A stretch of 64,000 nt of DNA from Gonapodya prolifera JEL478 (Eukaryota; Monoblepharomycota; Monoblepharidomycetes; Monoblepharidales; Gonapodyaceae), in the NCBI GenBank assembly GCA_001574975.1, contig KQ965837.1, forward strand, positions 1 to 64,000, given 5' to 3'. Made by a program: the position numbers and the translations under genes. Under the pieces are notes generated by a model. The model had not been told where the DNA came from, ran no database searches, and saw only the letters and a list, made by a program, of their open reading frames with translations. This document shows positions 58,281 to 64,000 of this stretch, piece after piece; position 1 is the first letter of the stretch; every line of letters begins with the position of its first letter.

Positions 58281-60380
58281 TTACGCTTCCTGAACCGTGC
58301 GCAAGATCCCATAGCTGGTCACCTTACCATTCACCACTTTCATGCCGTATGCGCTGCATATTCCACGGCACAAGATGTTGTCATCGTCCGTGTAATCGTA
58401 GCAGTCGTATTGCGTCCACGTGCGCTTAATCTGGTCGTCGGTAAGAAGGCCCCAGGTGATTTCCGGATAGAGGGTAGATCATGCCGTACTTGGCCTGCAG
58501 TTTGTCGCGATGAAGAAAACGAAGCAAAAGGAGCTTTAAGTACACAAAGAAATAAACAAGGTCATGGACAGTCATTCCCACCTGGATTGCAATGCACCAA
58601 TCTTTCTTGTTCACCTTGGTGGTTGTCAAGACAGGCGTGGTAAGTGTTATCGTCACCGTCGTCCTTGGCTGGACTTTCGTCGTGGTTCTGGTGGTGGAAG
58701 CCATCATATTATTAGTGAGTGTTATAACTTCAGTGAAGCCTTGGTCGATCTCACTGCACGCTTGTGGAGGAACTTTTTATTGCCAGTACAGTAGTGTCGC
58801 CTTCGTCGTCGTAAACGGTGTAGATGTTGACGGTGGCGACGGTGGTGGTGCACTCGGAGAAAGAGACAAACTCGAGGTGGAAGTTTTCACGACCAGTCCG
58901 GTAGTGGTATCCTTAAATGTCGTCGCCGCAAACAGCGTCGATGTTGACGATGACAGCGCTGGTGGTAAAACCGTAGTTGTCTTGAAACCAGATTGCGTTG
59001 ATGTGACGACAGACAAAGTTGTGATAGTGAGTTGCGCAACATTTGTTCCCGTTGTTGTGACTGGCGATGTTGTAGTGACCAAGGTGGTCGAGGTTGCTCC
59101 TGTTGCTGTGGTGGATGATCCAGGAGGATCCATTCCACCAACGGTTTTCATTAATCAGATGCAATATGTCTATTAAATGGGGAGATCGAACAATGTCTCA
59201 CCTTATTTTCGCGTGCACATATCCTTGGTCAATCAGCTTTCGCCTTCAAGCACGAGTACCATTACATACTTAGGGCTTGAACAATCACTGCAAAGACTCG
59301 CATGTTACTTACGTGCTATCGCCGACATTCTTGATGAGCGCGCAATTCACATTATTGCTCAGGATAAATTCGTCGCACAAACTTCCTACGACATCACACA
59401 AGTTCTGACACTCAAGAGGGTTATCCGTCCTGATAAATCCAACATTCAACCCATTAGCCAGTGCCGAGTTTGCGAGATAGGTGTAGCCTGGGACTGTAGT
59501 TATCAAAGCCACTGTGGGGAACTGAAAGTTGGAACGAAAACTACGTTCGAACGAGTTGGGAGCAAGGAGTCAAATAGGCTAGATAAAAACGATCTCTCAC
59601 TCGCAACGGAGGTGGGAACCAGCACTGCTGACAAAGGTCTCGCATTGGATGTCGTTACAGAGTCCGTAGCAATCGCCGATATTTCCAGGTATTTGGGTTT
59701 CAAGTGATGCTGTGTACGACGTTGCCACAGAACTAGCAACCAGAGTGTTCTCGTGGAGGTAAAACCCCGGAACTGGTTCAGGCAATTGGATCGATGGGTA
59801 GGGGTTTAGAAGCGTGAAGCTGAAACGAGTGGAGGATGACGTGACTAAACATTAAGCAAACTAACGACAAAATTGGTGCGGCAATTCGACCACATACTCG
59901 CAACGCGCATACGAGTCCTTCAATGGGGTTGGGAGTGTTCCTGCACTAATGCTCGTGAACCAGTAGCATTCTGTGAGATCTTTACTGAGATCAAAGCCAG
60001 CGCAGTCGCTCCGAGCTCGACAGAAGTTCCGGCAAACAGTCCCAATAAATGATGGCGGTGGTGCAGTGATCGCCCGCAAATTCCCAAGAGAAGGACTTAT
60101 AAAGTGAAACGCTGTTTGCAAATTCGGAAGGAAGGGGAATAGGCATCTTCAGGGATCGCATCAGCCAAGATGAAATGTGGAACAAAAACATGATCATTGA
60201 GCACATACCCTTGTGTCACTTGAGCAAATCTGAAGCCATTTAACAAAGAAAATCGCTATCAAAAAGTCGAAAAAAGTCACCACTCTCCCGAAACGATGCC
60301 ACTTACACATTCAGAGCGAGGAACTTCAGGCAGCACAGATACATTGCCACAAACAGCGCGATACTTGACGGCTTCCCCAT
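58281..60380 (-). CDS. Secreted protein with PAN/apple-like cysteine modules and Thr-rich linker
   Basis: The start at 60380 gives a signal peptide (SSIALFVAMYLCCLKFLALN). Several exons then encode similar cysteine modules: GTVCRNFCRARSDCAGFDLS with ECYWFTS, then IGDCYGLCNDIQCETF, then PLECQNLCDVVGSLCDEF with NCALIKN. The spacing C..FC....C.GF.......C.... is that of PAN/apple domains. A Thr/Ser-rich spacer follows (TTTSPVTTTGTN and similar, about 58777-59151) and then a last Cys module (WCIAIQV, YDCYDYTDDDNILCRGICSA) ending at 58281. It is probably an extracellular or wall protein, possibly binding carbohydrate or protein. Exon limits are approximate. Confidence 0.65.
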
Positions 60381-60396
60381 CGAGGCCTCGCGCGAG

Positions 60397-60940
60397 CTAC
60401 ACCTCGGCAGTTGGTGAATGGTTTTTGACAAAAGATCTAACTGCTGGCCGTTGGCTGCCGTAGTCTGGCACAGCCGGACCTGTGCAGGTTTTCTTCCCCG
60501 TCACAGCCACGATTTGGAAACACGGATCGATGATTGATTTCACCGCAGGCGAACGCAAAATGAAACAACCGAGTCGCGGTACCAGCACTGAATTTAAAAC
60601 TTAGCGTACGTCGCTGCAGCCTCTTTGAAGCTCGACACAGCTGTTGTATGCGACAGGATGGAAACATCTACCCCAGCCACTTGCAACAGGTGAAGATATT
60701 CTCCGTACTGGGAGTAAAGAAAGCTGGCGGCGTGGCATACACATGCAAATCCAGGGATTTCTCCGAAAACGATATACCAATGCGGCCACGTTTGCGAACG
60801 ATATTCTGCGTGGCGCATACCGGTTCGTCGAAAGGTAATTGTATCGAATTGATTCGAGAGGGAAGGCACTCTTGCAACCACAGCGTTAGACCGAGGGCGA
60901 TTACTGCGAAAAGTACCCACTCGCCACGCTTGTCAATCAC
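60397..60940 (-). CDS. Hypothetical short protein with N-terminal hydrophobic segment
   Basis: From 60940 the frame reads MIDKRGEWVLFAVIALGLTL, a possible signal anchor, then LPFDEPVCATQNIVRKRGRI and SLDLHVYATPPAFFTP. Other frames continue VDVSILSHTTAVSSFKEAAA and FQIVAVTGKKTCTGPAVPDY, ending at 60397. Joining needs splices I cannot place securely. It ends only 16 bp before the start of the PAN-like gene on the same strand, so it may be a pseudogene or not a gene. Confidence 0.25.
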
Positions 60941-62822
60941 ACGGTTCCCGCCTCACATGAGTCTGCAGTGGCAACTGCGGCGGACAAGTGGATTCATTGT
61001 TTACGGAGCTGAATTGTCGACAATCGTAAATGAATATTCTTGAGTGTCTCCCATAAAATGGAATTTCAAACTTGCTTGTCCAGCGGAACATCACCGAGCT
61101 AGGTCAGTACAGTTAATACCCACCCTGAGGTGGACCACTTTGGACGTGCGCATGGCGCAACTCGCTCTTGATCTACACAAGTCGTTGCGGATGCATTCGC
61201 TCGCGGCGGTGTTTCTTTCATATAGGATTTCGCGTTCCTGGCGCGCGATGACGACGACGAGGCCCAGCTTCATGAAACCGGGAGTAGAAGATCTTAAGGG
61301 AGTGTTTGATCATCCTAAGACCTTAGTGATTTATTTCAGTTGATAACATGTTTATTCATTTTGTATAATTAGTGTGCTCTCCAGTTTGACATTCCTTAGT
61401 GGTAGATCAGATGTTCTTTTGCTCGTTCGAATCTCTGCATTTTCGAGACAACCAGTACTCTCACCGTTAGTGTTGAACACAGTCCGAGGCAATGGCTAAA
61501 CACGCGGCGGTACATTTGGAGCTGCACTTGTTCTCCTTTGTTTGGACGCCTTGCTGTTTTTCTAATCAAAGATGTGTCTACTCACTCTTGGTGGGTTCAG
61601 GTTCGAAATTGTACCTTCGACAGGAGCGACTGTACTTGATTCTCCACAACTGCGTTAGACCATATGTTCCTTTGTTCGTTTCCGCGTTCTCTTCGCCGGC
61701 ACAGGTGTTGAGGTCGCTCACATTTGGCAACCGGAAACGTACATGAAAACTCCTTCTCTTCGGAAGAAAAGGCAAGAGAGGCTCACCGCCTCAACCGCCG
61801 CACCGAGCTCCACCGCCAGCTTGAAAGGAAGCTCTGAAAAAGAAGATTGATGTGAAGTTTAGATTCCAACGATCCAGGACGGCTGTCTGGAGTTGGATGA
61901 CTCGCAGTGGGCGGTGGCACCACGAGAGCCTAGAGAGGGACTTGAAGTGCGTGGACGCGCTCTGCGGGAAGCCCAAAGGGGACGAAGGGACCGAACAGCG
62001 TTGCTTCGGTCACATAATTACAAGTGAGAACTATAGTAACACTCACGCATCACCAATGTCGAAAAATTTCCTTTGATTTAGCAGTTGCAACCTGACAGAT
62101 AGATCATTTCATGTCCTGAATGCATTACGAGTAGTCCATAACACCAGAAATAGAATCTGACCATGGGATTGCGGCAATCTGGGGCGTCCGCCAATTAAGT
62201 GATCTCTGTTAGCACTCTACTTCCAGCTCCTTGCCATTGCATCAATGTTTGTAGAAGAATGTTTGTTGGGTTGGTGCCACCCTCTCCTTTTTGAATGTTG
62301 GCCGCCGCCCTCTCGTGATCTCTTTGGTGCCTCGAGACTCACAAAGTCTAAATCGGAGGGGACCTTCCTACAGGTTCATTCACTGTAAGAAAACACTTTT
62401 AGCACTACAAAAAATGGATATTGTGCTTCATGTACTGGAAGTTCCCGCCAAGAAGAATTCGCATCAGACTAAAGATTTGAACAAAATCGATAAATTCACA
62501 AAAGAGCGATACACTTTAATCTGTCCTTCTACAGTCTAAATTATCTCCATTGTAGTTTTATTACTGTTGTTGTGGGTGCTGATTCAATTGGTTACCTCGC
62601 CTTCAACACCCTGCCCTCTAAAGCTGCTATCCTTTCACTTCGCAACCATACCAACCACAACGCATCACCGATGAAGCTATACCCACGGTCGCGACGACGT
62701 GTTTTGGGTGAGCGGACGGCCCGGAAGCGATTCCCCCCCCCTTCTTTCGACCTCAGCTGACCGGCCTCCCCGCCATCCCGTCCCTCGCAGAGCACCCCCG
62801 TCTTGCACGACTATCAACCATA
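60941..62822. other. Long region without a supported gene
   Basis: Frames at 61044-61343, 61492-61746 and 61852-62076 are short and show no recognisable content. I see no transposon ends or RNA gene. Confidence 0.35.
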
Positions 62823-64000
62823 ATGAAGCGCAGCGTTTTGGTCGGACTGGTGTTGGGCTGGATTGGTGTCGCGGGATGTGGTGCGGCCAAGGCTTTCACC
62901 CCCCTGGAACAGGAACAGGAACAGGTCGGGATGAACTCGGTGCAGCGTCTTGGTTGGGCATTAGAGCGATCGCTGGTGGAGGGACGAGAGGGACGGATGG
63001 TCCGGAGAGCGCCTCCCAGCAATGGTGCTGTTCTTCTGCTACTTGTCCCCAGCGGTGTCGATCTCACCCACGTTTTCCGTCTCTCCCGCGGACCCGGCGA
63101 CATCTGTCGACGCTTGCCACATGCTGTAGCTACGTCGGTGTGCCCGTCCGACTTGACCTTGTGCGCGACAGGGTGTGCGAGACTGAGTACGGATATCTAT
63201 CATTGCGGGTGAGTGTTCACGCCATAGTCAGACCGACTGGGTTTGAGGTGGAGGGGAGGCACTGTCGCGGAAGCCGAAGCACGGACATCTCACTGTCCAT
63301 TGGGCGGGAGGGTTGCAGGACGAGACAATTCCCATACATTTCACACATGTAATTCACATCCCGCACGAGGAATGCTTCCCCCGTATTGTCAATGCACCAC
63401 CTCACCCCAAAACGTCGTTTCTAACCCCACCCGCCTCCCCAGATCATGCGACAACGTCTGCTCCTCGGGCGTCGCCCAAGCCACCGACTACTGCATATCC
63501 GGCCGCTGCGAGTTCGCCTGCGACCCGGGACGGTCCGCCATCTCGTGCCCGGACCGGTTCATGTGCCTCGGCCCCAACGACGGGTGCCCCTCGACCGACA
63601 CCAACGGAACATCGAAAATCACCGCGCCACCACCCCTCAACTCCACCCGCGCAGCCGTCAACTCACCCAACGGCACCGTGTTCGCACTGGTGCTCCTCCG
63701 CGACCCGACGCGGTCGCTTGTGTGCAACCCGGACGGGTGCAACGCGCCCCAACTACCGACGCCGCAGACATACTTTATGAACACGTGCAGCGACTCCGCA
63801 TGCAGCGCATCGCAGATCCGGTTCTCGAGCTCCCCCACGCTGTGTCTTGCTGCTTCCGATGATGGGGATCTTGAGGCCGAAGGGTGCATCAACGATGGGA
63901 CCACCCCTGGGGCGATGGATAACCTCACGCAGGAGAGGCGCAAGAGGCAGATTTGGAAGATGGAGGTGGATACGTTGGGGTATAGCGGGACGGTGATTTA
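62823..64000 (+). CDS. Secreted cysteine-rich protein, PRIA/STIG1-like, 3' end outside window
   Basis: Exon 1 (62823-63208) starts MKRSVLVGLVLGWIGVAGCG, a signal peptide, and reaches CPSDLTLCATGCARLSTDIY. Exon 2 (from 63443) continues HCGSCDNVCSSG, YCISGRCEFACDPG, CPDRFMCLGPNDGCPS and later VCNPDGCNAPQLPTP and NTCSDSACSASQI. The stretch C..DLT.C...C..L.TD..HCG.C...C matches the repeat of fungal PRIA-type fruiting-body proteins and plant STIG1. It is probably a secreted, disulphide-rich wall or fruiting-body protein. The reading frame is still open at the window edge. Confidence 0.7.

Noticed and set aside
61492-61746. Possible tRNA, from GGTTCGAAAT
   Set aside because: The T-loop-like string near 61610 has no matching acceptor or anticodon arms. 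No tRNA was found in the window.
1-64000. CRISPR arrays, LTR or virus-derived elements, secondary-metabolite core enzymes
   Set aside because: No regular spacer-repeat array, no LTR pair or reverse-transcriptase-like text, and no PKS, NRPS or terpene synthase was seen. The 2OG oxygenase and methyltransferase are isolated.

Overview
The window reads as nuclear DNA of a filamentous basidiomycete, most likely an agaricomycete. Genes are dense and split by many short introns (mostly 40-100 bp) with GTGAGT-type donors and CAG/TAG acceptors. Intergenic gaps are usually under 1 kb. Several families are typical of that group: a divergent FET3/FTR1 iron pair, GPI-anchored GH18, DUF4246, F-box proteins and a PRIA-like cysteine-rich secreted protein. 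The assembly is draft: 479 unknown bases (28132-28610) remove the start of PEX5.

Layout. 1-1408: right part of a PIF/Harbinger-like DNA transposon with a decayed Myb/SANT-like gene, next to a truncated duplicate. 1412-3735: three relatives of a LiaF/YvqF-C-like gene, one readable, one frameshifted, one a 5' fragment. 3916-10690: housekeeping block (FBXO21-like F-box/transglutaminase-fold protein, LAMMER kinase, DBP5 helicase). 11372-16995: accessory cluster built on a DUF4246 gene, with an inverted 3' fragment, a decayed 5' copy, a hypothetical gene and a decayed cysteine-rich module. 17251-19513: BTB/T1 protein. 20194-20888: decayed chimera of DUF4246 N-terminus and the cysteine-rich module. 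22402-26047: 2OG-Fe(II) oxygenase and GPI-anchored GH18 protein. 27008-35782: hypothetical acidic protein, PEX5, cyclopropane-fatty-acid-synthase-like methyltransferase, RRP3, EMC6. 36417-40389: decayed ORF, F-box-like/cysteine-rich gene, F-box protein. 40742-45993: ferroxidase FET3 and iron permease FTR1, divergent, sharing one 432-bp promoter. 46643-49854: relic of an ALE1-type MBOAT acyltransferase and an MFS transporter. 50720-56910: F-box/LRR protein, Ser/Pro-rich protein with an internal repeat, SPPL2-like intramembrane aspartyl protease. 57201-60940: PAN/apple-like secreted protein and weak hypotheticals. 62823-end: PRIA-like secreted protein, cut by the window edge.

Functionally the clearest unit is FET3/FTR1, the high-affinity reductive iron uptake complex at the plasma membrane. 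Two FET3 introns and one FTR1 intron share a conserved 34-bp hairpin core, in the same orientation relative to transcription in both genes, as expected of introner-like elements. This is the observation most worth following. The second is a cysteine-rich module that recurs at three loci and is attached to different N-terminal partners. I recognised no tRNA, rRNA, CRISPR array, or LTR or virus-derived element.
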